NCBI GenBank assembly: GCA_039185015.1
Contig: JBCDAU010000016.1
Span: forward strand, 1 to 64,000
Reading direction: 5' to 3'
Length of the DNA: 64,000 bases
Source of the DNA: JBCBSZ01 sp039185015
Lineage (GTDB): Bacteria > Actinomycetota > Acidimicrobiia > Acidimicrobiales > Poriferisodalaceae
In this document: piece after piece, positions 33,322-41,884 of the stretch
Numbering within the stretch: position 1 is the stretch's first letter
Layout of the letters: each line of letters starts with the position of its first letter
Translations under genes and position numbers: made by a program
The notes under the pieces: model-generated
Databases searched by the model: none
What the model saw: the letters and a program-made list of their open reading frames with translations, nothing else
Told to the model about the DNA's origin: nothing

Positions 33322-35636
33322 TGCACACCGATCTCGACACCCTCCGCCAGATCGAGCAGCGAGTCCTGTGGCTGGCCTGCCGGATGATCGACGTGGCCAA
33401 CCGGCGCGGCGACACCGAGGTGAAGGTCGGAGGGCATCAGGCGTCGTCGGCGTCGATGGTCTCGATCATGACCGCGCTCTGGTTCGGCCACATCGGTGGG
33501 GCCGACAAGGTGGCCGTCAAGCCGCACGCCTCGCCCGTCTACCACGCCATCAAGTACCTGACCGGCGAGCTCGACGCCTCGTACCTCACGACGCTCCGAG
33601 AGTTCGGTGGGCTGCAGGCGTACCCGTCCCGGACCAAGGACCCCGACGTCGCCGACTTCTCCACCGGCTCGGTCGGCCTCGGCGCGGTCGCTCCCCTGTT
33701 CTCGGCGCTGACCCGCCGGTACGTCGACTCGCACTTCGGCGACCAGCCCTCCGCCCGCTTCATCGCCCTCGTCGGCGACGCCGAGCTCGACGAGGGCAAC
33801 GTCTGGGAGGCCATCGCCGATCCGGCGACCGCCGGCCTCGGCAACTTCACGATGGTGATCGATCTCAACCGTCAGAGCCTCGACCGGGTCATCCCCGACA
33901 TCGCGGCCGAGCGGTTGAAGCGGTTCTTCGCGGATGCGGGCTGGCACGTCGCCGAGGCGAAGTACGGCGCCCGCCTCACCTCCGCGTTCGCCCAGCCCGG
34001 CGGCGAGGCGCTGCGAGCGCACATCGACGCCATGAGCAACGAGGCGTACCAGTCGCTGTTCGCGTTGTCGGGGCCGGAGGTCAGGGCCAAGTTCCTCGAT
34101 GGTGCCGATGCCGCGGTCCGGCAGCTGGCCCAGACGATGCCGGACGACGAGCTGAAGACGCTGGTGACGGACCTCGGCGGTCATGACCTCGGCGTCCTGC
34201 TCGACACGTTCCGCGAGTGCGACAAGGAGCTCGAGCGTCCGTCGGTCGTGTTCGCCTACACGATCAAGGGCTGGGGCCTGCCGATGGCCGGCGACCCGCT
34301 CAACCACGCCGCGCTGCTCAACGAGGAGCAGATCGTCGCCTTCCGCGAGCGACTCGGGCTCGACGAGTCGACCGAGTGGGACCGGTTCGACCCGGAGTCC
34401 GACGCCGGACGACGGTGCCGGTCGGTCGGCGGCGACATCAACAACCCGCTGCCGACCAAGCGGCCTCGACCGACGGTGCCGGCCTCGGTCCGCCCGGCCA
34501 TGGAGCGCGGGGCGCTGTCGACCCAGGAGGCCTTCGGTCGGGTGCTCACGGGTCTCGCCGACGTGGAGGGCGTCGGCGACCGCATCGTCACCACGGCCCC
34601 CGACGTGTCGATCTCGACGAACCTCGGCGGCTGGATCAACAAGACCGGCGTGTACTCCCACGTCGAGCGGGACGACCACGGCGGTGCCGACCGGTTGCTG
34701 CGCTGGGCACCGGGGCCGACGGGCCGCCACATCGAGCTCGGCATCAGCGAGATGAACCTGTTCATGCTGCTCGGCCAGCTCGGCCTGAGCCACGACCACC
34801 ACGGCGAGCAGCTCTTCCCGATCGGGACGGTCTACGACCCGTTCGTGCTCCGCGGCCTCGATGCGTTGATCTACGGGATCTACAACGACGCGCGGTTCAT
34901 CTTCGCCGGCACCCCCGCCGGCGTGACCCTCGCTCCGGAGGGCGGCGCGCACCAGTCGACGATCACGGCATCGGTCGGCGCCGAGCTGCCAGGGCTGCAC
35001 TACGTCGAACCGGCCTTCGCCACGGAGGTCGACTGGCTGCTCTGCGACGCCATCGAGCAGGTCTCCGCGGTCGACGGCACGAGCACCTACCTCCGCCTCT
35101 CGACTCGCCCGATCGACCAGGCCCCGTTCGGTGCCGCCCTGGCACGACACGGCGAGGAGGGGCTGCGGAGCCAGGTGCTGCGCGGTGGCTACCGCCTGCA
35201 CGAGTCCCCACCGGACGACCGGCCAGGCGTCACGATCGTGGCGACCGGGGCGATGGCACCCGAGGCGCTCGCCGCGGCCGCCGAGCTCGACGACGAGGGC
35301 GTCGCCGCCACGGTGGTGAACCTCACCAGCCCCGACCGGGCCTATCGGAGCTGGCGGGCCACGTTCGCTCCGATGGTCACCACCGGTACGCCGGTGCGGG
35401 CACCGAGCCACCTGCACCGACTGATCCCCGCCGAGGAGCGGGATCGGCCGATCGTGAGCGTGCACGATGCGGCGAGCCACAGCCTCGCCTGGATCGGCTC
35501 GGCGATCGGGACGCGCCAGTACGCCCTCGGTGTCGACCGCTTCGGCGAGTCGGGCACGATCGCCGACCTCCACGCCGCCACCGGCATCGCCGCCGGCAAC
35601 ATCGTCAACGCCGCCCTCGTGGCGATCAGCGAGTGA
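33321..35636 (+). CDS. AceE/transketolase-like thiamine-diphosphate enzyme
   Basis: A 771 aa homodimeric-type E1 or transketolase-like protein. Seen: an N-terminal substrate region (HASPVYHAIKYLTG, SRTKDPDVADFSTGSVGLG), the TPP motif GDAELDEGNVWEAI ending LNRQSLD, a central pyrimidine domain (ISEMNLFMLLGQLG) and a C-terminal transketolase-like domain. It is shorter than AceE (about 890 aa), and no E2 or E3 genes are nearby. Start ATG 33321 shares one base with the GntR stop. Being co-transcribed with a GlcC-like regulator suggests a role with glyoxylate or another 2-oxo acid, but the reaction is unknown. Confidence 0.82.
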   Translation: MHTDLDTLRQIEQRVLWLACRMIDVANRRGDTEVKVGGHQASSASMVSIMTALWFGHIGGADKVAVKPHASPVYHAIKYLTGELDASYLTTLREFGGLQAYPSRTKDPDVADFSTGSVGLGAVAPLFSALTRRYVDSHFGDQPSARFIALVGDAELDEGNVWEAIADPATAGLGNFTMVIDLNRQSLDRVIPDIAAERLKRFFADAGWHVAEAKYGARLTSAFAQPGGEALRAHIDAMSNEAYQSLFALSGPEVRAKFLDGADAAVRQLAQTMPDDELKTLVTDLGGHDLGVLLDTFRECDKELERPSVVFAYTIKGWGLPMAGDPLNHAALLNEEQIVAFRERLGLDESTEWDRFDPESDAGRRCRSVGGDINNPLPTKRPRPTVPASVRPAMERGALSTQEAFGRVLTGLADVEGVGDRIVTTAPDVSISTNLGGWINKTGVYSHVERDDHGGADRLLRWAPGPTGRHIELGISEMNLFMLLGQLGLSHDHHGEQLFPIGTVYDPFVLRGLDALIYGIYNDARFIFAGTPAGVTLAPEGGAHQSTITASVGAELPGLHYVEPAFATEVDWLLCDAIEQVSAVDGTSTYLRLSTRPIDQAPFGAALARHGEEGLRSQVLRGGYRLHESPPDDRPGVTIVATGAMAPEALAAAAELDDEGVAATVVNLTSPDRAYRSWRATFAPMVTTGTPVRAPSHLHRLIPAEERDRPIVSVHDAASHSLAWIGSAIGTRQYALGVDRFGESGTIADLHAATGIAAGNIVNAALVAISE

Positions 35637-36022
35637 TGCCCGAACGCCCGTCACCCCGACGCATCTTCTGGCGGGGTCCACTCCGGAAGCTGATCAGCGG
35701 CTTCCGCAGCTTCCTCCGCGATCCGACGGGCCAGGTCATCCTGAGCGCCGCCGTCACGATGATCGCCGTCGGGACGGTCTTCTACCGCTTCGTCGAGGAG
35801 CTGCGATGGCTCGACGCCCTCTACTTCTGCGTCATCACCCTCGCCAGCGTCGGCTACGGCGACATCACCCCGACCACCAACGCCGGGAAGATCTTCACGA
35901 TGGGCTACGTCGTGCTCGGCATCGGGATCTTCGTCGCCCTCGTCACCAGCATCGCCCAGCACCTCCTCGCCGCCGGCGAGGAGACCTCCGGTCAGCGAGG
36001 CGCAGACGACAGCACGTCGTAG
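35636..36022 (+). CDS. Two-helix potassium channel
   Basis: A 128 aa channel subunit with two membrane helices (about 33-52 and 88-108) around a pore loop. The selectivity filter is TLASVGYGDITP (SVGYG at 71-75), and the subunit would assemble as a tetramer. No RCK/TrkA domain follows, so gating is not evident. It overlaps the TPP-enzyme stop by 1 nt (TGATG) and its 3' end overlaps the convergent LigB gene by 31 bp. Its coupling to a metabolic enzyme gene is odd. Confidence 0.82.
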   Translation: MPERPSPRRIFWRGPLRKLISGFRSFLRDPTGQVILSAAVTMIAVGTVFYRFVEELRWLDALYFCVITLASVGYGDITPTTNAGKIFTMGYVVLGIGIFVALVTSIAQHLLAAGEETSGQRGADDSTS

Positions 36023-36828
36023 CTCGCGATCGTGCAGCTGACGGCGAAGATCGGAATCGGCTCGCAGAAGTGGACCGTGCCGGGTGCGCCGGCGGCGGCG
36101 GCGCTGACGGCCAGGAAGGTCCGGATCTCGAAGCCGCCCTGTCCGGCGTCGGCGTAGATGGCCAGATCGTCGTAGTCGAGCAGCGCGTCGCGGTCGTTTC
36201 GGCACCACCGCTCCATGAAGTCCCGATCCCACGCCTCGTTGATCTTCCCGGAGTCGGGCGTCGCCGGCCAGTGGGAGATCCCGCCGGTGCCGACGAGGGC
36301 GATCCTCTCGGGGACGGCGTCGGCGGCCCGACGGAGCGCCTCGCCGAACGCCCAGGCCCGGTGCAGCGGGGTGAGCGGCGGGCCCTGGCAGTTGATGTTG
36401 ACCGGCACGACCGGCAGGTCGAAGTCGGGGGTGAGGAAGTGGAGCGGCACGGCGATGCCGTGGTCGAACTTCCACTCCTCGGCATAGGCCACGTCGACGG
36501 TTTGCATCACCTCCGTGATCAGGCGTCGCGACAGGTCGCGATCGCCGGGTGCCCGGAACCGCTCGATGCCGAGCCAGCCCGGATCCTCGATCGGGCCGTC
36601 GTAGAAGTCGGCCATGCCCATCGCGAAGCTCGGCATGTTGTTCATGAAGAAGTTGGCGAAGTGCTCGGCGGCGATGACGACGACCGCTTCGGCTCCCGAC
36701 GCGGCGAGATCGGCCCGCATGCCGTCGTACGCCTCGTAGAAGGCGTCCCGCACGGCCGGATCGGCCTGATCGGCCCGGCCGGTGATGCCCGGTGCGTGGC
36801 TGCAGACCCCGGCGTAGACCAGTGACAT
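35992..36828 (-). CDS. Extradiol ring-cleavage dioxygenase, class III (LigB-type)
   Basis: A 278 aa catalytic subunit of a non-haem Fe(II) extradiol dioxygenase. Likely metal and acid-base residues are in CSHAPG (His11), AEHFANFF (His56) and GTGGISHWP; NINCQGPPLTPLHRA also fits the LigB fold. It directly follows a LigA-type gene on the minus strand. With HpaE and HpaF homologues downstream in the pathway, the substrate is probably homoprotocatechuate or a close catechol. Its 3' end overlaps the K+ channel gene antisense. Confidence 0.85.
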   Translation of the reverse strand: MSLVYAGVCSHAPGITGRADQADPAVRDAFYEAYDGMRADLAASGAEAVVVIAAEHFANFFMNNMPSFAMGMADFYDGPIEDPGWLGIERFRAPGDRDLSRRLITEVMQTVDVAYAEEWKFDHGIAVPLHFLTPDFDLPVVPVNINCQGPPLTPLHRAWAFGEALRRAADAVPERIALVGTGGISHWPATPDSGKINEAWDRDFMERWCRNDRDALLDYDDLAIYADAGQGGFEIRTFLAVSAAAAGAPGTVHFCEPIPIFAVSCTIASYDVLSSAPR

Positions 36829-37209
36829 CTACTCGCTCCCCTCGTTGCCGCTGCCGTCGGCGGCGTTGGACGCCTGCCCCAGCCGACCGGCGTGGGCATC
36901 GACCCCCTCGTACCCGGTCATCGCGTACACACCCTCGCGAACCGGGCCGTGCTCGGCGATCCCATCGCGCATGCGCTGCAGGTAGTCCGCCCATTCGATC
37001 CGGTGGAGCGCAGCGAAGTGCATGAGGATCTGACCGTTCACACCGAGGTGGAAGAGCAGCCCGATGTCGGGCTCGGTGAGGGCCGCGGTCTCCTCGTCGG
37101 TGAGCTCGTAGGGCTCGAGCACGGCACGTCGGTCGGCTCGGTACCGATCCTGGAGCTCGGGGGTCCGGTTCAGCTCGAACAGGAACTTCTGCACGTAGTA
37201 GAGGCTCAT
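36829..37209 (-). CDS. LigA-type small subunit of extradiol dioxygenase
   Basis: A 126 aa helical LigA-domain protein (YYVQKFLFELNRTPELQDRYR, LTDEETAALTEPDIGLLFHLGVNGQILMHFA), the alpha subunit of protocatechuate 4,5-dioxygenase-type enzymes. ATG 37209 overlaps the aldehyde dehydrogenase stop (ATGA) and the stop is next to the LigB start. Canonical HpaD enzymes work without a LigA subunit, so its presence in an hpa-like cluster is notable. Confidence 0.83.
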   Translation of the reverse strand: MSLYYVQKFLFELNRTPELQDRYRADRRAVLEPYELTDEETAALTEPDIGLLFHLGVNGQILMHFAALHRIEWADYLQRMRDGIAEHGPVREGVYAMTGYEGVDAHAGRLGQASNAADGSGNEGSE

Positions 37210-38741
37210 GCTCCGCCGCCCAGCTTCGGGATGGGATGGGTGTCGAGCGCGACCGAGATGTTCTTGGTCTCCATGTAGAAGTCGAAGCTCCAGTCGCCAC
37301 CGTCGCGCCCGATGCCGGACGCCTTCATGCCGCCGAACGGCGTCGGCAGGTGACGGACGTTCTGCGAGTTCACCCAGATCATCCCGGCGTCGAGGGCGTG
37401 GGCGACCCGGTGCGCCCGCCCGACGTCCCTGGTCCAGAGGTAGCCGGCGAGGCCGTAGTCGACGTCGTTGGCGATCTTGACCGCATCGGCCTCGTCGCTG
37501 AACGGGATCGCCGTGAGCACGGGCCCGAAGATCTCCTCCTGGGCGATGCGCATGTCGGACCGGGCGCCGGTGAACAGCGTCGGCGCGACCCAGTTGCCAC
37601 CCTCGGGCGCCTCGCTCCACGGCGTGCCCTGGACGACCGTGGCTCCGTCGTCCCGCGCGATGTCGAGGTAGCTGCGCACCTTGTCGTGGTGTCGGGGGTG
37701 GATGAGCGGTCCGATCACCGAGCCCGGATCGAGGGGGTGGCCGACCGGGACGTCGCGCATCTCGGCGGCGACCCGTTCGACCACCTCGTCGTAGACCGAG
37801 TCCTGGACGAGCACACGTGAGGAGCTGGTGCAGCGTTCGCCGTTGAGGCTGTAGATCATGAACACGACGGCGTCGACGGCCCGGTCGAGATCGGCGTCGT
37901 CGAACACGATCACGGGGTTCTTGCCGCCGAGCTCGAAGTGCACCCGCTTGAGCGTCGGGGCGCCCTGGGCCTGGATGCGGGAACCGGTGGCCGACTCGCC
38001 GACGAAGGCGACCGCCCTGATCGCCGGATGCTCGGTGAGGCTCCTACCGGCCGTCTCGCCCATGCCGTGGACGACGTTGAGCACGCCGGGTGGGAGGCCG
38101 GCCTCGAGCGCGGTCTCGGCGAGGAGCTGCGCGCTGTAGGGACTCCACTCGGCCGGCTTGTGCACCACCGTGCACCCGGCGGCGAGCGCCGGGGCGATCT
38201 TCCACGTGGAGAGCATGAAGGGGGTGTTCCACGGCGTGATGACCCCGACCGGCCCGATCGGCTGCCGCGTCGTGTAGTTGACGTGGTGCGCCGACGGCAG
38301 CGACAACCCGTCCGCGGCCGACGGTGCCTGGTCGGCGAAGAAGCGGAAGTTGTCGGCACCACGGAGGGCGGCGGCGGACATGAACCGCATCGTCTGGCCG
38401 GTGTCGACGCACTCGGTGACGGCGATGTCGTGGGCCCGCTCGACGATCAGGTCGGCGACGGCGTGGAGGATCCGCTTGCGTTCGGTGCCGGGGAGCGAAC
38501 CCCAGATCCCGAAGGCCTCGGCGGCGGCGAGTGCCGCGGCATCGACGTCGGCGGCGTCGCCGGCCGCCACCTCGCCGAGGCGGGCGCCGTCGATCGGCGA
38601 GGTGTTCTCGAAGGTCTCGCCCGACGCCGATGGAACGGCCTCACCGGCGATCAGGTGCGGGAGCGGCTCGTCGGCGAAGCGGGCAAACGCGCGATCGGCC
38701 GCAGCGACGTTCTCCTCGAAGGTGTGGGTGGAGCCGGCCAT
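37206..38741 (-). CDS. hpaE: 5-carboxymethyl-2-hydroxymuconate-semialdehyde dehydrogenase-like
   Basis: A 511 aa NAD-dependent aldehyde dehydrogenase. Seen: PWNTPFMLSTWKIAPALAAG, catalytic Glu in FELGGKNP, catalytic Cys in GERCTSSSR, and EEIFGPVL. The HpaE assignment rests on the neighbours (HpaF, HpaG-like, HpaH, extradiol dioxygenase). It would oxidise the ring-cleavage semialdehyde to the dicarboxylate. It overlaps HpaF by one base and LigA by four, so the minus-strand genes form a single operon. Confidence 0.85.
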   Translation of the reverse strand: MAGSTHTFEENVAAADRAFARFADEPLPHLIAGEAVPSASGETFENTSPIDGARLGEVAAGDAADVDAAALAAAEAFGIWGSLPGTERKRILHAVADLIVERAHDIAVTECVDTGQTMRFMSAAALRGADNFRFFADQAPSAADGLSLPSAHHVNYTTRQPIGPVGVITPWNTPFMLSTWKIAPALAAGCTVVHKPAEWSPYSAQLLAETALEAGLPPGVLNVVHGMGETAGRSLTEHPAIRAVAFVGESATGSRIQAQGAPTLKRVHFELGGKNPVIVFDDADLDRAVDAVVFMIYSLNGERCTSSSRVLVQDSVYDEVVERVAAEMRDVPVGHPLDPGSVIGPLIHPRHHDKVRSYLDIARDDGATVVQGTPWSEAPEGGNWVAPTLFTGARSDMRIAQEEIFGPVLTAIPFSDEADAVKIANDVDYGLAGYLWTRDVGRAHRVAHALDAGMIWVNSQNVRHLPTPFGGMKASGIGRDGGDWSFDFYMETKNISVALDTHPIPKLGGGA

Positions 38742-39133
38742 CAGGCCTCCTCGGCGCCGAGATCGAGCGCAGCGCGGACGTGGTTGCGGTTGATGCGGAG
38801 CTCGGGGTCGAGCTCGGTCAGCTCGATCGACCAGGCGATCGCGAGCGGCGTGCCGACGAGCGCGGACTCCGCAGCGTCCAGCACCTCGCCGAGGAAGGCC
38901 TGCTTGGCCGCCAGCGCTCGGCCCGGGCCGATGCGGCAGTGGATGGCCACGAAGGCGAAGCGCTCGTCACCGGTCGCGACCCGGTAGTGCCCTCGCTCGG
39001 ACGCCCGGGTCCGGAGCGCGGTCACGTCGGGCAACCCGTTGGCCAGCGCGGCCTCGTGGACCGTGGCGACGAGAGCGTCGACGTCGTGATGGGCGGCGAC
39101 GTTGGCGCTGTGCTCGATCGTGATGTGGGGCAT
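38741..39133 (-). CDS. hpaF: 5-carboxymethyl-2-hydroxymuconate delta-isomerase
   Basis: A 130 aa tautomerase-superfamily enzyme. After Met removal the N-terminus is Pro (MPHITIEHSAN), the catalytic base of the family, and HCRIGPGRALAAKQAFL is typical of CHMI. It converts the muconate to its keto isomer for decarboxylation. ATG 39133 is the natural start; the open frame extends upstream through the promoter. It is first gene of the minus-strand hpa-like operon. Confidence 0.86.
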   Translation of the reverse strand: MPHITIEHSANVAAHHDVDALVATVHEAALANGLPDVTALRTRASERGHYRVATGDERFAFVAIHCRIGPGRALAAKQAFLGEVLDAAESALVGTPLAIAWSIELTELDPELRINRNHVRAALDLGAEEA

Positions 39134-39163
39134 CGGGGGACGCTCACTCCTCGGCTCGCCAAT

Positions 39164-39174
39164 ATGTTTAACAT
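39164..39174. promoter_or_regulatory. Palindrome between the divergent hpa operons
   Basis: ATGTT-T-AACAT is a perfect inverted repeat in an AT-rich patch between HpaF (start 39133) and the FAH gene (start 39216). It is a candidate binding site for the MarR-type regulator at 40118. Confidence 0.45.
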
Positions 39175-39215
39175 GTGTAATAGTTCGAAGGGAAGCCCCT
39201 CCTGGAGCCAACCCC

Positions 39216-40121
39216 ATGACCCGACTCGTCTCGTACTCCGTCGACGGCACCTCGTCCTTCGGCATCGTCACCGCCGACGGCACCGGTGTCGTCGACCTCG
39301 GACGCCGACTCCCCGACGTCGCCGATCTCCAGGCACTGGTCGCGGGGCCCGGCCTCGACGCCGCACGAGCCCACGAGAACGAACCGGCCGACCATTCGCT
39401 CGACGTCATCACCTTCGAGCGGCCGCTCCCCTGGCCCCGCAAGATCTTCTGCATCGGCGTGAACTACGGCGGCCGCGCTGCGGAGTACGCCGATACGACC
39501 GACGCCGCCTACCCGTCCGTCTTCCCGCGCTTCCCCGACTCCTTCACGGGGCATGACCGGCCGCTCCTCCGTCCGCCGGAGAGCCCGCAGCTCGACTACG
39601 AGGGCGAGATCGTGGTGGTGATCGGCCGGGCCGGTCGCCGCATCCCCACCGAGGAGGCCCGCGACCACATCGCGGCCCTCACCCTCGGCAACGAGGGCAC
39701 CATCCGCGACTGGGTCCGCCACGCGAAGTTCAACGTCACCCAGGGCAAGAACTGGCGGTCGAGCGGGGCGATCGGACCGTGGCTGGTCCCGATCGACGAG
39801 TTCGGCGACCTCGAGCAGCTGCACCTCACCACTCGGGTCAACGGCGAGCTTCGCCAGGACGACACCCCGGCGACGATGAAGTACCCGATCGAGTACCAGG
39901 TCCACTACCTGTCGACCTTCACCGACCTCGCCCCCGGCGACCTCATCTTCTCCGGCACGCCGACCGGTGCCGGCGCCCGCTTCGACCCACCGATCTGGCT
40001 GGAGCCGGGTGACGTCGTCGAGGTGAACGTCCCCGAGATCGGCACGCTCCGCAACCCGATCGCCGACGAGTTCGAGCCCGGGACCACCGATGCCGCTCGA
40101 CGGGCCCCCGCACCCCGATGA
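39216..40121 (+). CDS. Fumarylacetoacetate hydrolase-family protein, HpaG-like
   Basis: A 301 aa FAH-fold enzyme. Metal-binding acids are expected in DYEGEIVVVIG, and FSGTPTGAG closes the active site. In this cluster it should act as the decarboxylase/isomerase making 2-oxo-hept-3-ene-1,7-dioate (HpaG role). E. coli HpaG has two fused FAH halves; this has one. ATG 39216 is preceded by GGAG at 8 bases. It overlaps the MarR gene by ATGA. Confidence 0.83.
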   Translation: MTRLVSYSVDGTSSFGIVTADGTGVVDLGRRLPDVADLQALVAGPGLDAARAHENEPADHSLDVITFERPLPWPRKIFCIGVNYGGRAAEYADTTDAAYPSVFPRFPDSFTGHDRPLLRPPESPQLDYEGEIVVVIGRAGRRIPTEEARDHIAALTLGNEGTIRDWVRHAKFNVTQGKNWRSSGAIGPWLVPIDEFGDLEQLHLTTRVNGELRQDDTPATMKYPIEYQVHYLSTFTDLAPGDLIFSGTPTGAGARFDPPIWLEPGDVVEVNVPEIGTLRNPIADEFEPGTTDAARRAPAPR

Positions 40122-40588
40122 GCTCGCCGTCGATGCGTCCCTTCAGCGCCTCGCTCCCGATGGCACTGCTCCAGGCCCGGGAGGCCGCCATGCGGTTGTT
40201 CCGCCCCATGCTCGCCGAACACGATCTCACCGAGCAGCAATGGCGGGTCCTCCGAGCGCTCACCGCCGTCGACGAACCGATCGGCGCGGGGGCGTTGGCC
40301 GAGCGGACCTTCCTGCTGGCGCCGAGCCTGTCCCGAATCCTCGCCAACCTCGTGGAGCGGAGGCTGATCAGCCGCTCCGCCGACCCGGCCGACCAGCGGC
40401 GGGCGCTGTTCGCCCTCACCACCGACGGCGTCACGATGGTGGGCGTCGTGGCGCCCGCCTCGGAGGAGCGCTACGCCGCGATCGAGGCGGCCTTCGGCGC
40501 CGAACGCCTCGGCCGGCTGCTCGACGAGCTGCACGCTCTCGCGGCGCTCGACCTCGACACCACCGTCCGGCAGGAGACGACCGCGTGA
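40118..40588 (+). CDS. hpaR: MarR-family regulator, HpaR-like
   Basis: A 156 aa winged-helix regulator. ALLQAREAAMRLFRPMLAEHDLTEQQWRVLRAL and SLSRILANLVERRLISRSADPADQRRALFALT match the HpaR subfamily, which represses homoprotocatechuate degradation until an aromatic inducer binds. It is coupled by 4 nt overlaps to the FAH gene before it and HpaH after it. The ATGTTTAACAT palindrome is its likely operator. Confidence 0.85.
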   Translation: MSSPSMRPFSASLPMALLQAREAAMRLFRPMLAEHDLTEQQWRVLRALTAVDEPIGAGALAERTFLLAPSLSRILANLVERRLISRSADPADQRRALFALTTDGVTMVGVVAPASEERYAAIEAAFGAERLGRLLDELHALAALDLDTTVRQETTA

Positions 40589-41391
40589 CGCTCACCGACG
40601 CCCAGATCGACGCCGAGGCCGCGCTTCTCGACGAGGCCGAGACGACCGCGACGCAGATCCGCCAGACGACCTCGATCCACCCCGACATGACGATGGACGA
40701 CGCCTACCGGGTCCAGGCGGCCTGGCTGCAACGCAAGCTCGCACGCGGCGAGGAGCTCGTCGGCCACAAGATCGGCCTCACGTCCCGGGCGATGCAGGCG
40801 GCGATGAGCATCGAGACACCGGACTCGGGCTTCCTCACCAGGGACATGGTCTTCGAGCCCGGCTCGACCCTCGAGGCGGCTCGATTCTGCGACCCGAAGC
40901 TGGAGATCGAGCTCGCCTTCGTGCTCGGTGTCGACCTGACCGGCACGGACCTCTCGGTCGACGACGTCCTCGACGCCACCGACCACGTGCGCCCGGCGGT
41001 CGAGCTGATCGCCGCCCGCTCCCACCGACGGGACCCAGAGACCGGACGCACCCGCACGGTCATCGACACGATCTCCGACAACGCCGCCGACGCCGGCATC
41101 GTCTCCGGCGGGCGGGCGGTCGGACCCCGCGAGGTCGACCTCCGCTGGGTCAGCGCCCTGGGCTACCGCAACGGCACGATCGAGGAGACCGGCGTCGCCG
41201 CCGGCGTCCTCGACCACCCGGCCCGAGGCATCGTCTGGCTCGCTCGTCGCTACGCCGAGCAGGGCCTCGCCCTCGAAGCCGGCCAGACGATCCTGGCGGG
41301 GTCCTTCACCCGCCCGATCGACATCCGCCCCGGCGACGAGTTCCGCTTCGACTACGGCGCGCTCGGCACCTTCGGCCTGGCGTTCGTCTAG
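40585..41391 (+). CDS. hpaH: 2-oxo-hept-4-ene-1,7-dioate hydratase
   Basis: A 268 aa hydratase of the FAH/MhpD superfamily: LVGHKIGLTSRAMQAAM, DPKLEIELAFVLG with metal-binding acids, and QTILAGSFTRPI. Function in the cluster is hydration before aldol cleavage by HpaI, which is not in the window. GTG 40585 overlaps the MarR stop. The assignment is strong from both sequence and neighbours. Confidence 0.88.
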   Translation: MTLTDAQIDAEAALLDEAETTATQIRQTTSIHPDMTMDDAYRVQAAWLQRKLARGEELVGHKIGLTSRAMQAAMSIETPDSGFLTRDMVFEPGSTLEAARFCDPKLEIELAFVLGVDLTGTDLSVDDVLDATDHVRPAVELIAARSHRRDPETGRTRTVIDTISDNAADAGIVSGGRAVGPREVDLRWVSALGYRNGTIEETGVAAGVLDHPARGIVWLARRYAEQGLALEAGQTILAGSFTRPIDIRPGDEFRFDYGALGTFGLAFV

Positions 41392-41393
41392 AC

Positions 41394-41762
41394 CTACCGG
41401 TCGAAGCCGGCGGCGTGGGTGGCGAACTCGGCGCCCAGGCCCATCTGCTGGGTGGCCTGCTTCATCTCCTCGGGGACCTCGCCCATGAAGAAGAACGGAC
41501 CGGGCGTGGCGACCTCGAGGAGCGCCGGGAAGTGCGCCCCGGCCGTGGTGCCGAGGTGGAAGCCGACGGCGCCGGCGTCGGCGAACTCGTCGCGGACGTA
41601 GAGCGCGTTCTCACCCTCCGACACGTACACGTGCACGTTCTCGGCACCCGGCTCGTTCTGCTCCATGGCGTCGGTGACGTCTCGGTAGATCGCCGTGAGG
41701 TCGTCGAGCTTCCCAGGCTTGGCGGTCCACTTGTAGACGACGGTGACGTGCGCTGCATCCAT
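41394..41762 (-). CDS. Antibiotic-biosynthesis-monooxygenase-like protein
   Basis: A 122 aa ferredoxin-like dimeric alpha/beta barrel protein (HVTVVYKWTAKPGKLDDLTAIYRDV, NVHVYVSEGENALYVRDEFADAGAVGFHL) of the ABM superfamily. It could be a cofactor-free quinone-forming monooxygenase or a haem-binding relative. ATG 41762 has AGGAG 8 bases ahead. It is divergent from a TetR gene across nested inverted repeats and is that regulator's likely target. Confidence 0.72.
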   Translation of the reverse strand: MDAAHVTVVYKWTAKPGKLDDLTAIYRDVTDAMEQNEPGAENVHVYVSEGENALYVRDEFADAGAVGFHLGTTAGAHFPALLEVATPGPFFFMGEVPEEMKQATQQMGLGAEFATHAAGFDR

Positions 41763-41796
41763 GACGTTGCTCCTGGTTCGGGCCACCTCGATCGAG

Positions 41797-41838
41797 GTAA
41801 CCGATCGATTACTTGGCATCAAGTAACCAAAAAGTTAC
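41797..41838. promoter_or_regulatory. Nested inverted repeats with TTAC/GTAA half-sites
   Basis: Four GTAA/TTAC half-sites form overlapping dyads: GTAAC...TTAC (41797-41812), TTACTT-6-AAGTAA (41809-41826) and GTAAC-6-GTTAC (41823-41838). They lie between the ABM gene and the divergent TetR gene and probably bind more than one TetR dimer. Confidence 0.6.
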
Positions 41839-41884
41839 CCTGGTTGTCAAGCAGTTCTTCCAGGAATCGACGAGGAGGTCGAGG

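Noticed and set aside
32595..35681. Minus-strand open frame of 1028 codons opposite the GntR and TPP-enzyme genes
   Set aside because: Composition is typical of antisense frames in GC-rich DNA and no family pattern is visible; the plus-strand genes are certain.
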